Positions 8,658 to 15,570 of a stretch of 37,816 nucleotides of DNA are shown here, piece by piece. This stretch comes from Paenibacillus arenilitoris (GTDB lineage: Bacteria > Bacillota > Bacilli > Paenibacillales > Paenibacillaceae): positions 1 through 37,816 of the forward strand of contig NZ_JACXIY010000053.1 in NCBI RefSeq assembly GCF_014705655.1, given 5' to 3'. Position numbers and translations under genes: made by a program. How positions within the stretch are numbered: position 1 is the first letter of the stretch; each line of letters begins with the position of its first letter. The notes under the pieces are model-generated. The model worked only from the letters and a program-made list of their open reading frames with translations, was not told where the DNA came from and made no database searches.

Positions 8658-9662
8658 TTACAGACCTTTGCTTGCGATGTAAGCAGCAAGATCAACTACG
8701 CGGTTCGAGTAGCCCCACTCGTTGTCGTACCAGGAAACGACTTTCACCATGTTGCCTTCGACAACCATCGTCGACAAAGCGTCGATCGTGGAGGAAGCAG
8801 GGTCGCCGTTGTAGTCGCTCGATACAAGCGGCAATTCATTATAGTTCAAGATGCCTTTCAAAGCGCCTTCGGAAGCATCTTTGAACGCCGCGTTCACTTC
8901 GTCGACCGTTACGTTCACTTTCAGCTCGGCAACCAGGTCGGTTACGGAAACGTTAGGCGTAGGAACGCGCATAGCCATGCCGTTCAGTTTGCCTTTCAGC
9001 TCAGGCAGTACAAGGGAAACGGCTTTCGCGGCGCCGGTGGACGAAGGAATGATGTTCTCGGCGGCAGCGCGGGCGCGGCGCAGATCCTTATGCGGCACGT
9101 CAAGCACGGATTGGTCGTTCGTGTACGAGTGAACCGTCGTCATCATGCCTTTAACGATTCCGAATTTATCGTTCAACACTTTAGCGAAAGGAGCCAAGCA
9201 GTTGGTTGTGCAGGAAGCGTTGGAAATAATGGTGTGTGCCGCAGGGTCGTATTTGTCTTCGTTAACGCCGATAACGACCGTGATGTCTTCGTTCGTAGCC
9301 GGTGCGGAGATGATAACCTTTTTCGCGCCGCCTTTAAGGTGAAGCTCGGCTTTTTCTTTCGCCGTGAATATACCGGTCGACTCGACGACGATTTCAGCGC
9401 CTACGGATGCCCAAGGAAGGTCGGCGGGGTTGCGCTCCGCAAATACTTTGATTTCGCGGCCGTTAACGATCAGCGCGCCTTCTTGAGCTTCTACGGTAGC
9501 GTCCAGCTTGCCGTGAGTCGTATCGAATTTCAGCAGGTGAGCCAGCGTTTTCGTGTCCGTCAAATCGTTTACCGCTACGATCTCTACGTTCGGGTTGTTC
9601 AGTGCTGCGCGGAATACGTTACGGCCGATGCGGCCAAAACCATTAATACCAACTTTAACCAT
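8658..9662 (-). CDS. gap: Glyceraldehyde-3-phosphate dehydrogenase (NAD-dependent, glycolytic type)
   Basis: Oxidises and phosphorylates glyceraldehyde-3-phosphate to 1,3-bisphosphoglycerate. 334 residues, normal length. The Rossmann motif GINGFGRIGR and Asp33 after strand 2 favour NAD; the active-site Cys151 sits in SNASCTTNCLAP and the catalytic base is His178 (TVHSYT). Strong ribosome site (TAGGAGGAAAC). It follows cggR by 108 bases, and together they match the glycolytic gapA operon rather than the gluconeogenic gapB, which is usually elsewhere. Expression should follow the CggR operator upstream of cggR. Confidence 0.97.
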   Translation of the reverse strand: MVKVGINGFGRIGRNVFRAALNNPNVEIVAVNDLTDTKTLAHLLKFDTTHGKLDATVEAQEGALIVNGREIKVFAERNPADLPWASVGAEIVVESTGIFTAKEKAELHLKGGAKKVIISAPATNEDITVVIGVNEDKYDPAAHTIISNASCTTNCLAPFAKVLNDKFGIVKGMMTTVHSYTNDQSVLDVPHKDLRRARAAAENIIPSSTGAAKAVSLVLPELKGKLNGMAMRVPTPNVSVTDLVAELKVNVTVDEVNAAFKDASEGALKGILNYNELPLVSSDYNGDPASSTIDALSTMVVEGNMVKVVSWYDNEWGYSNRVVDLAAYIASKGL

Positions 9663-9770
9663 TGTTGTTTCCTCCTAAGCTTTTTTTAAAAAAATGATAT
9701 ATATTTCAAGATGCTTGCGGGGGAGAGCGCGTCGCCTCCCGCATCGCATCAAGATGCTGCCCTATTGCCG

Positions 9771-10802
9771 CTATCCGTTCTCGATCAGCGCCGCGATTTC
9801 GAGCGCGGCGGCTTCGTCCGTTACGAGTACGTCATTGTGTCCGAACCGCATGACGGCCGCAATGGCTTCGCCCTTGCTCTTGCCGCCCGCAACGCCTACG
9901 ACAACTTCAGTTTTCACAATATCCTCGAGTCGTAACCCTACCGTCTGCATTTTGTGCACGACTTCGCCGTTTCGGTCGAAGTAGAAGCCGAACGCCTCCG
10001 CCAGCGCGCCTTCCGCCAGCATCGCTTCGATGACCTCCTGCTCCAGGCGCCTGCGCCTGGCCATGACCATGGCGTCTCCGATCCCGTGTATCACGATGCG
10101 GGCGCTTCGGATAACGTCGACGATCTCCCGGATGTTCGGCTCCTGCATAAGGGAAGCGAACGCCTCTTCGCCGAGATGGTCGGGCACGTGCAGCAGCCTG
10201 TAATGCGCTCCCGTCCGCTTTGCCATCGTGGATGCGATCGTATTCGCCTGGTAATCCAGACTCTCGCCGAGGCCGCCCCTTGCCGGCACGAACCAGTTCG
10301 TCTTGAGCGGCGAGGACGCGACAAGCTGACCGGATACCTGCGCGATCGTCGTGCCGCCGGTAACGGCGATGACGTCGCCCGGCCGCATTACCCTGTTCAG
10401 CACCTGGCAGCCCGCCCGCCCAAGCTCCCGCTTCGTCTGCTGCGACGAATCCGAGTCGCCCGCAACGACGACGACCTGCGATAATCCGAAGTGGCTGCGG
10501 ATCTTCTCCTCCAGCTCGGACAAGCCGAACAAGGTCTTATAGAAGGGCTCCAGCTGCTCCAATAACAGCTTGCCTGAATCGCTAATTCGCATGCCGCCCG
10601 AATGAGTCTCGAGCAGACCCTGCGCCTTCAGAAAATCCGTCTCCGCCCGCAGCATTCTTTCCGTCATCGATAAATTCGCCGCCAGCGTCCTCCGGCCGAT
10701 CAAATCGGACAGCATCACCTGGTGCAGGATCGAATACCGTTTCTTCATGACGTCGAGCAGATCCGGCACAAGCTGCTGCTGCAGTTCAACGATCTGTCGC
10801 AT
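9771..10802 (-). CDS. cggR: Central glycolytic genes regulator CggR (SorC/DeoR-type repressor)
   Basis: Represses its own operon; fructose-1,6-bisphosphate binding weakens its hold on DNA in known homologues. 343 residues from the ATG at 10802. An N-terminal winged helix (about 18-70, with IGRRTLAANLSMTERMLRAE as recognition region) is followed by a large sugar-phosphate-binding domain carrying VTGGTT, VPARGGLGE, QANTIA, HGIGDA and GVAGGKSK motifs and VLVTDE near the end. The ATG at 10802 matches the usual N-terminus (MxQ...LLPDLL pattern) and has AAGGA just upstream. An in-frame GTG at 10814 would add four residues and has a ribosome site placed too close. The family operator is present just upstream, which supports autoregulation. 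Confidence 0.95.
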   Translation of the reverse strand: MRQIVELQQQLVPDLLDVMKKRYSILHQVMLSDLIGRRTLAANLSMTERMLRAETDFLKAQGLLETHSGGMRISDSGKLLLEQLEPFYKTLFGLSELEEKIRSHFGLSQVVVVAGDSDSSQQTKRELGRAGCQVLNRVMRPGDVIAVTGGTTIAQVSGQLVASSPLKTNWFVPARGGLGESLDYQANTIASTMAKRTGAHYRLLHVPDHLGEEAFASLMQEPNIREIVDVIRSARIVIHGIGDAMVMARRRRLEQEVIEAMLAEGALAEAFGFYFDRNGEVVHKMQTVGLRLEDIVKTEVVVGVAGGKSKGEAIAAVMRFGHNDVLVTDEAAALEIAALIENG

Positions 10803-10851
10803 CTCATCCTTCACTCCATCGGCTTACAGCGTATTCGGTTCTTTAACGTTG

Positions 10852-10887
10852 GACCGTTTATGTCCCGCGGTATCATTTCAAGTCCCA
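10852..10887 (-). promoter_or_regulatory. CggR operator
   Basis: On the minus strand the sequence reads TGGGAC, 6 bases, TGAT, 4 bases, CGGGAC, 6 bases, GGTC. This is the spacing of the known CggR target (two GGGAC-N6-TGTC half-sites, N4 apart), with one deviating base in each TGTC element. It begins at the predicted transcription start, where a bound repressor would block the polymerase. Confidence 0.85.
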
Positions 10888-10892
10888 CACTT

Positions 10893-10921
10893 AGTTTATC
10901 GAAAAATAACGATAGAAGCAA
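10893..10921 (-). promoter_or_regulatory. SigA-type promoter of the cggR-gap operon
   Basis: TTGCTT (10916-10921), a 17-base spacer and TAAACT (10893-10898) on the minus strand, with the CggR operator immediately downstream. It is the natural start for cggR-gap and, by read-through, pgk-tpiA-gpmI-eno. Confidence 0.8.
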
Positions 10922-10986
10922 TAGCCGCTTTGTCGATGAAAACGATTTCTGTCACATTTTTCACAAAATTAATTTTTCGTCTCTAC

Positions 10987-11015
10987 TTGCTTTCGCTCGC
11001 GGAATATCCTATAAT
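10987..11015 (+). promoter_or_regulatory. SigA-type promoter of tRNA-Arg
   Basis: TTGCTT (10987-10992), a 17-base spacer and a consensus TATAAT (11010-11015) lie 21 bases before the tRNA gene, as expected for a stable-RNA promoter. It is divergent from the cggR promoter. Confidence 0.85.
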
Positions 11016-11036
11016 CATTTTTGCTACTGTTTTTTT

Positions 11037-11111
11037 GCGCCCGTGGTCCAATGGATATGACGTAGGCCTCCGGAGCCTGAGATCTAGGTTCGATTCCTAG
11101 CGGGCGCGCCA
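11037..11111 (+). tRNA. tRNA-Arg, anticodon CCG
   Basis: 75-base cloverleaf with a 7-bp acceptor stem (GCGCCCG with CGGGCGC), anticodon loop CTCCGGA giving CCG, a GGTTCGATTC T-arm and encoded CCA. It reads CGG codons. It is a single-gene unit with its own promoter and terminator. An Arg tRNA beside clpP is also found in Bacillus. Confidence 0.95.
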
Positions 11112-11132
11112 ACTTTTATAATGACGCTAACC

Positions 11133-11163
11133 AACCGTTCCTATTCGAAGGAACGGTTTTTTT
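11133..11163 (+). terminator. Intrinsic terminator of tRNA-Arg
   Basis: A 10-bp stem (11133-11142 with 11149-11158, 6-base loop) runs into a T tract (11157-11163), 21 bases after the tRNA. Confidence 0.92.
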
Positions 11164-11192
11164 ACGCCTCCGCGGCCACCCGCTTCGAGGAG

Positions 11193-11232
11193 TTTGACTA
11201 TCTTTGACTTTTGAATTTGGATCCGTTATTAT
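11193..11232 (+). promoter_or_regulatory. clpP promoter overlapped by a CtsR operator
   Basis: The direct heptad repeat TTTGACT-ATC-TTTGACT (11193-11209) is the reverse complement of the CtsR heat-shock repressor site (A/GGTCAAA-N3-A/GGTCAAA) with a perfect fit. Its second heptad supplies the -35 TTGACT (11204-11209), followed by a 17-base spacer and the -10 TATTAT (11227-11232). A bound CtsR would occlude the -35, so clpP should be induced by heat or protein stress. Confidence 0.9.
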
Positions 11233-11284
11233 AGGAATACGATTTAACCATTCATTGTTGTCGAGGAGGGGGCTTGCGTTGGAT

Positions 11285-11869
11285 ATGAATTTCGTGCCTA
11301 TGGTTATTGAGCAGAACAATCGGGGGGAACGCGCTTATGACATTTACTCCCGCTTATTGAAAGACCGCATCATTTTTCTCGGAACGGGCGTCAATGACGT
11401 GGTGGCCAATTCCATTATCGCCCAGATGCTGTTCCTAGCTGCCGACGATCCGGAGAAGGACATTTCTCTCTACATCAACAGCCCGGGCGGTTCGATCACA
11501 GCAGGTATGGCGATCTACGATACGATGCAATTCATCAAGCCGGACGTGTCCACGATATGCGTAGGCATGGCCGCTTCCATGGGTGCCTTCCTGCTGACCG
11601 CGGGAGCCAAAGGCAAACGATATGCGCTGCCGAACAGCGAAGTTATGATTCACCAGCCGCTTGGCGGCGCCGAAGGTCAAGCGAGCGACATCGAGATTCG
11701 CGCGCGCCGCATCCTGAAGATGCGCGACAAGCTGAACGGCATCCTTGCCGAGCGCAGCGGCCAGCCGCTTGAGCGGATCGAGAAGGATACCGACCGCGAC
11801 TACTTCATGAGCGCCGAAGAAGCAAGGGAATACGGACTCGTCGATAAAGTCATCGAGAAGCTGAGCTAA
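11285..11869 (+). CDS. clpP: ATP-dependent Clp protease proteolytic subunit
   Basis: Forms the 14-mer serine-protease barrel that degrades substrates unfolded by ClpX, ClpC or ClpE. 194 residues with the full triad: Ser98 (GMAASMG), His123 (VMIHQPLGG) and Asp172 (DTDRD). The N-terminus MNFVPMVIEQ matches the family pro-sequence. The ATG at 11285 is 12 bases from a very strong GAGGAGGGGG site. An in-frame TTG at 11279 is only 6 bases from it and is an alternative start adding two residues. It stands alone on the plus strand with a CtsR-controlled promoter and its own terminator, the usual arrangement in Bacillales. Confidence 0.97.
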   Translation: MNFVPMVIEQNNRGERAYDIYSRLLKDRIIFLGTGVNDVVANSIIAQMLFLAADDPEKDISLYINSPGGSITAGMAIYDTMQFIKPDVSTICVGMAASMGAFLLTAGAKGKRYALPNSEVMIHQPLGGAEGQASDIEIRARRILKMRDKLNGILAERSGQPLERIEKDTDRDYFMSAEEAREYGLVDKVIEKLS

Positions 11870-11882
11870 TCGGCCCTATGAC

Positions 11883-11922
11883 AAAAAAGCAGGCCGGAGG
11901 GAAACTCCGAGCCTGCTTTTTT
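11883..11922 (+). terminator. Intrinsic terminator of clpP
   Basis: Long stem with AAAAAAGCAGGC at 11883-11894 pairing with GCCTGCTTTTTT at 11911-11922, an inner GGAG/CTCC pairing and a small loop. The T run follows on the plus strand. The matching A run on the other side could let it work in both directions. Confidence 0.93.
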
Positions 11923-12294
11923 CTGATGCCGCGGGACTACGCGACCCTGCATCCCTTTTCCTATTTCGAGTCGTATCGCGATAAGAAATAAAGGAATTTT
12001 GTTCCGTTAATATTGCCGTTGCCACCGCGTGTTAGCCGATTAGAGGAAATTTATGGCATTATTTTTCGGATTTCACTGCCTTTAGCCCCGACAACCATGA
12101 GATAAGGCCTATTTGTTCCGCTATTCGTCCACATTACCGGTCATCGCTTTAAATAAGACCATAAATTTCCTCTATGCACGTCACTTTCACCGCTCCTGGC
12201 GCCGACCACCCTCGAAGCCTGCCGGCCCAACAAAAAAGAGCCGCCTTTCGCAAGCTCTTCGCGAACCTGCCAGACCGCCCTTCTTTCTTGAAGC
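11923..12294. other. Non-coding gap between clpP and the crh operon
   Basis: No supportable gene is seen. Open frames here are short, lack ribosome sites, and the largest runs antisense into the crh-like gene. The gap is AT-richer than its surroundings and contains the inverted-repeat element described separately at 12041-12174. The part 12175-12294 contains no hairpin I could support as a terminator for the minus-strand operon. Confidence 0.6.
12041..12174. repeat. MITE-like element with 16-bp terminal inverted repeats
   Basis: Perfect 16-bp inverted arms TAGAGGAAATTTATGG (12041-12056) and CCATAAATTTCCTCTA (12159-12174). Inside them, after two mismatches, lie six more pairable bases (12059-12064 with 12151-12156). 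The ends are TA...TA, which could be a TA target duplication of the IS630/mariner kind. The 134-bp unit has no coding capacity. It could be a non-autonomous element or a palindromic intergenic repeat; copy number elsewhere in the genome is unknown. Confidence 0.55.
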
Positions 12295-12564
12295 TTACTG
12301 GTTTTCCAGTTCTTCTTTGCTGACTAAAGCGACTAAAGCGTTTACAGCCTGTTCTGCGTCCGAACCTTCCGCACTAATGGATACTTCGGTTCCGGAGCTG
12401 ATCGCAAGGCTCATAATGCCCATTATGGATTTGGCATTCACTTTCTTATCGTCCTTCTCAACAAAAACTTCGGAGGAAAATTTGTTCGCCTCTTGTACGA
12501 ATAGTGCTGCAGGTCTTGCATGAAGTCCCGTCTTCAGACGAACGACAACCGGAAGCCTTGTCAT
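12295..12564 (-). CDS. crh: Crh/HPr-family phosphocarrier protein retaining both His15 and Ser46
   Basis: HPr-fold protein of the carbon catabolite control system. Ser46 (NAKSIMGIMSL) is the site used by HPr kinase to make the CcpA co-repressor. Overall sequence and position next to whiA-yvcK-rapZ match Bacillus Crh (RLKTGL, ARPAALFVQEAN, KKVNAKSIMG). However, residue 15 is His (TGLHARPA) instead of the Gln that makes Crh inactive in the PTS. The ATG at 12564 puts His and Ser exactly at 15 and 46 and has GGGGG 10 bases upstream; an ATG at 12573 is too close to that site. 89 residues. It could be a true Crh that kept His15, or the only HPr of the cell. Gene name rests on synteny. Confidence 0.85.
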   Translation of the reverse strand: MTRLPVVVRLKTGLHARPAALFVQEANKFSSEVFVEKDDKKVNAKSIMGIMSLAISSGTEVSISAEGSDAEQAVNALVALVSKEELENQ

Positions 12565-12669
12565 GGAAACCATACCCCCTATATTTTACTGATTCATTAG
12601 CATATGCACTAAATAAAGTCGTGTAGAAATATTATATCATTATACATGACGATGCACTAGGATAAAAGG

Positions 12670-13599
12670 TCAGCCTCCGCGGATTTTTTCCGCGAGCTCG
12701 TCGATTTTGCGCAGCCGGTGGTTGACGCCCGACTTGCTCACCTTGCCCCTTAGCATTTCGCCGACCTCCGTCAAATTCATATCCGGATGCTGAAGCCTGA
12801 TTTCGGCCACTTCCTTCAGCTTCTCCGGCAGGCTGTCGAGACCGACTTCCCGCTGCAGAAGCTTGATGTTCTCGATTTGACGGACGGCCGCCCCGATCGT
12901 CTTGTTCAAATTCGCCGTCTCGCAATTGACGATCCGATTCACCGAATTGCGCATATCCCGCATGATCCTGACATCCTCGAACTTGAACAACGCTTGATGC
13001 GCGCCGATGATGTTAAGAAGCTCGATGATCTTCTCGCCCTCTTTGATGTAGAAAATAAACCCCTTCTTCCGCTCGATGCATCTCGCATTCAAGTCGAACT
13101 TGTTCGCGAGATCGACGAGCGCCTCGCAATGCTCCTCGTACATCGAAGCGATTTCCAGGTGGTACGAGGAGCCCTCCGGATTGTTGACGGAGCCGCCGGC
13201 CAGAAACGCGCCGCGCAGATAGGAGCGCTTGCAGCACGGCTTGCGAATGATCTCCTTGTCGATGCCGAGGTTGAACATGAACCCTTCGGACACGATTTTG
13301 AGCTCGCTAAGCACCTCCTGAACCCCGGCCGGGATTCGGACGATGTAGACGTTATTTTTTTTGAGCCGCATCTTCTTGCGGACGAGCAGCTCGACATGCA
13401 CGTTGAAATGCTTTTTGAGCAGCGAATAAATTCTTCTGGCAATGGCCGCGTTTTCCGTCGAGATGTCCAAAACGATTTTGCGGCTGGACACGCTGACCGA
13501 GCCGTTCATCCGGATTAGCGCCGACAGCTCCGCTTTCTCGCAGCAGCCGTCCGCTTCGATCATGGTCAGCTCTTTTTTCGTTTGCGCCGCAAATGACAT
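12670..13599 (-). CDS. whiA: DNA-binding protein WhiA
   Basis: Conserved Gram-positive protein affecting cell division, chromosome segregation and, in actinomycetes, sporulation. 309 residues: an N-terminal WhiA domain (about 1-90), a degenerate LAGLIDADG homing-endonuclease fold (about 115-210, beginning KRSYLRGAFLAGGSVNNP), and a C-terminal helix-turn-helix (about 250-305, including LTEVGEMLRGKVSKSGVNHRL). The endonuclease is catalytically dead in this family. Six bases downstream of yvcK with GAGGTG as ribosome site; member of the glk-rapZ-yvcK-whiA-crh run. Confidence 0.96.
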   Translation of the reverse strand: MSFAAQTKKELTMIEADGCCEKAELSALIRMNGSVSVSSRKIVLDISTENAAIARRIYSLLKKHFNVHVELLVRKKMRLKKNNVYIVRIPAGVQEVLSELKIVSEGFMFNLGIDKEIIRKPCCKRSYLRGAFLAGGSVNNPEGSSYHLEIASMYEEHCEALVDLANKFDLNARCIERKKGFIFYIKEGEKIIELLNIIGAHQALFKFEDVRIMRDMRNSVNRIVNCETANLNKTIGAAVRQIENIKLLQREVGLDSLPEKLKEVAEIRLQHPDMNLTEVGEMLRGKVSKSGVNHRLRKIDELAEKIRGG

Positions 13600-13605
13600 C
13601 GTTCA

Positions 13606-14592
13606 TCACCTCTTTCGTAACATCCAGTTCTCCACCAATTTATAAATATGATGGCTCAAACGTTCGGCGTCATGCCGCAAAAAAGTACGGAACAGCACGA
13701 GTCGGTCCGCGATCACCTCGTAGCCCTTCTGCGTCACCGCGTCCAGGTCCAGATGAACCGCCTTCGCGCCCATCTCCGCGTACCTGCTTTCGATCTGCGG
13801 CGGAATTTCGCCGTCGTTCACGATCACGTAATCGAACAAATGATGGCCGATATGCGCATGGATCGCGTCCAAATGGTCGCCGACCGAATAATTGTCCGTC
13901 TCGCCGGGCTGCGTCATGACGTTGCAGACGAACAGCTTCACGGCTTCCGATTCCACGATCGCGCCGGCCAGCTTCGGTACGAGCAAATTCGGAATAATGC
14001 TCGTGTACAAGCTTCCGGGACCGATCAATATCGCGTCCGCCTGCTCGATCGCTTCCACCGCTTCCTCCAGCGGTTCCACGTCGGCCGGCTCCAGAAATAC
14101 CCGCTTGATCGCCAGCCCGGCTTTCGGAATCATCGATTCTCCCGTTACGATGGACCCGTCGGCCATCTCGGCATTCAGCACGATCGCCTTCTCCGCGGCC
14201 GGGAGCACTCGGCCGCGTACCGCAAGGACGCGGCTCAGCTCGCGGATGCCGGTGACGAAGTCGCCCGAAATATCGGTCATCGCCGCCAGCATCAGGTTGC
14301 CCAGGCTGTGTCCGGCAAGTCCCGGCACGGTCTTGAACCGGTACTGCAGCACCTCCGTCAGCAGCGGCTCCGCGTCGGCCAGCGCCATCAAGACGTTGCG
14401 GATGTCCCCGGGCGGCGGAATTTGCAGCTCGTTGCGCAGAATGCCGGAGCTCCCCCCGTCATCGGCGACCGTCACGATCGCCGTAATGTCGAGCGGCTTC
14501 TCCTTCAATCCGCGGAGCATGACGGAGAGACCCGTACCGCCGCCGATGACGACGATTTTGGGACGCCTCATAATTTTATGTCTTGTCTGCAT
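13606..14592 (-). CDS. yvcK: YvcK/MgfK gluconeogenesis (morphogenesis) factor, CofD-like
   Basis: CofD/UPF0052-family protein that binds UDP-sugars and is needed for normal shape and growth on gluconeogenic carbon in B. subtilis. 328 residues with the nucleotide loop VIGGGTGLS (15-23), TVADDGGSSG, PPPGDIRNVL, GHSLGNLML, GPGSLYTSIIPNL and CNVMTQPGETDNY. The ATG at 14592 has GGGGTGAG upstream. 12 bases after rapZ. The standard rapZ-yvcK-whiA trio is intact. Confidence 0.95.
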   Translation of the reverse strand: MQTRHKIMRRPKIVVIGGGTGLSVMLRGLKEKPLDITAIVTVADDGGSSGILRNELQIPPPGDIRNVLMALADAEPLLTEVLQYRFKTVPGLAGHSLGNLMLAAMTDISGDFVTGIRELSRVLAVRGRVLPAAEKAIVLNAEMADGSIVTGESMIPKAGLAIKRVFLEPADVEPLEEAVEAIEQADAILIGPGSLYTSIIPNLLVPKLAGAIVESEAVKLFVCNVMTQPGETDNYSVGDHLDAIHAHIGHHLFDYVIVNDGEIPPQIESRYAEMGAKAVHLDLDAVTQKGYEVIADRLVLFRTFLRHDAERLSHHIYKLVENWMLRKR

Positions 14593-14604
14593 CGTCTCAC
14601 CCCG

Positions 14605-15492
14605 TCAATGCTTGTCACGGTCGGAATCGCGATGACTGACGCGGACGCGTTCCGTGTCGCTGCTCCCGAGCATGCGGCCCAAATATTCGGCGATGGCGAC
14701 GGACCGATGCTTGCCTCCCGTGCAGCCGATCCCGACGACCACCTGGCTTTTCCCTTCCTTGCGGTAAAGCGGAATGAGAAACTGCAGCATGTCGAGCAGC
14801 TTGGTGAGGAATTGTTGGGTTTCGGGCCATTTCATGACGTATTCGTACACATCGGGATTTTGCCCGGTGTTCGGACGCAGATGCTCCACGTAATGCGGGT
14901 TAGGCAGAAAACGCACGTCGTAAATGAGGTCCGCGTCAATGGGAATGCCGTACTTGAAGCCGAAGGAGGTCACGTTGATGGAGAGGCTGTTCTGCTCTTG
15001 ATTCGTGAAATGCGTAATAATCCGTTCCTTCAGGTGCACCGGCTTCAATATGCTCGTGTCGATCACTTGGGACGCCGAGCCCTTCAAATCCTCGAGCAGC
15101 CTGCGCTCGTTGCGGATGCCTTCGAGCGGCAAGCCTTCCGGCGCCAGCGGATGACGGCGGCGGCTTTCCTTGTAACGCTGCACGAGCACTTCATCCGTCG
15201 CGTCCAGGAACAAAATCTCGCAGCTGATCGTATAATGGTCCTTAATGTAAGCCAGCGATTCCGAAAGTGCGGTAAAAAACTCCCGTCCCCGCAAATCGAT
15301 GACGAGCGCGACCTTCCCTATCTTTCCATTCGACTGCTCGATTAATTCAGCGAATTTCGGAATGAGTACCGGGGGTAGGTTATCGACGCAGAAGAAGCCG
15401 AGATCCTCCAGGCTTTGGACGGCTATCGTCTTGCCCGCTCCCGACATGCCGGTTATGATGACAAGCTTCGCTACCGTTGCTCCCGTTTCCAT
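14605..15492 (-). CDS. rapZ: RNase adapter RapZ / nucleotide-binding protein YvcJ
   Basis: P-loop protein. In enterics the homologue recruits RNase E to a small RNA; in Bacillus (YvcJ) it hydrolyses GTP and affects competence. 295 residues: Walker A GMSGAGKT (15-22), the family's LGFFCVDNLPP, LDATDEVLVQRYKESRRRHPL, FGFKYGIP, DVRFLPNPHYVEHLRP and a C-terminal VVVGIGCTGGKHRSVAIAE. The ATG at 15492 has GGGGGGA 6 bases upstream; an in-frame TTG at 15498 overlaps this spacing and is unlikely. The ribosome site is part of a GC-rich hairpin (see separate entry), which may limit translation. Confidence 0.95.
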   Translation of the reverse strand: METGATVAKLVIITGMSGAGKTIAVQSLEDLGFFCVDNLPPVLIPKFAELIEQSNGKIGKVALVIDLRGREFFTALSESLAYIKDHYTISCEILFLDATDEVLVQRYKESRRRHPLAPEGLPLEGIRNERRLLEDLKGSASQVIDTSILKPVHLKERIITHFTNQEQNSLSINVTSFGFKYGIPIDADLIYDVRFLPNPHYVEHLRPNTGQNPDVYEYVMKWPETQQFLTKLLDMLQFLIPLYRKEGKSQVVVGIGCTGGKHRSVAIAEYLGRMLGSSDTERVRVSHRDSDRDKH

Positions 15493-15501
15493 GAACAATC
15501 C

Positions 15502-15517
15502 CCCCGCATGCGCGGGG
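15502..15517 (-). promoter_or_regulatory. Hairpin covering the rapZ ribosome-binding site
   Basis: Minus-strand CCCCGC-GCAT-GCGGGG forms a 6-bp all-GC stem with a 4-base loop. Its 3' arm is most of the GGGGGGA ribosome site located 6 bases before the rapZ ATG. This could throttle translation unless coupled to an upstream ribosome, but the previous gene ends over 50 bases away. Confidence 0.5.
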
Positions 15518-15570
15518 CGGACCGAAGCCTCCCGCCGGAGACTGCAGGCCGCCCGCGTTGATAATGAGGC

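Noticed and set aside
12113..12523. 136-codon plus-strand frame across the crh-like gene and the upstream gap
   Set aside because: Mostly antisense to the crh-like gene, no ribosome site, and the remainder lies in the inverted-repeat element.
13648..15345. 565-codon open frame on the plus strand opposite yvcK and rapZ
   Set aside because: Antisense shadow of two well-recognised genes; no known domain and no translation signal.
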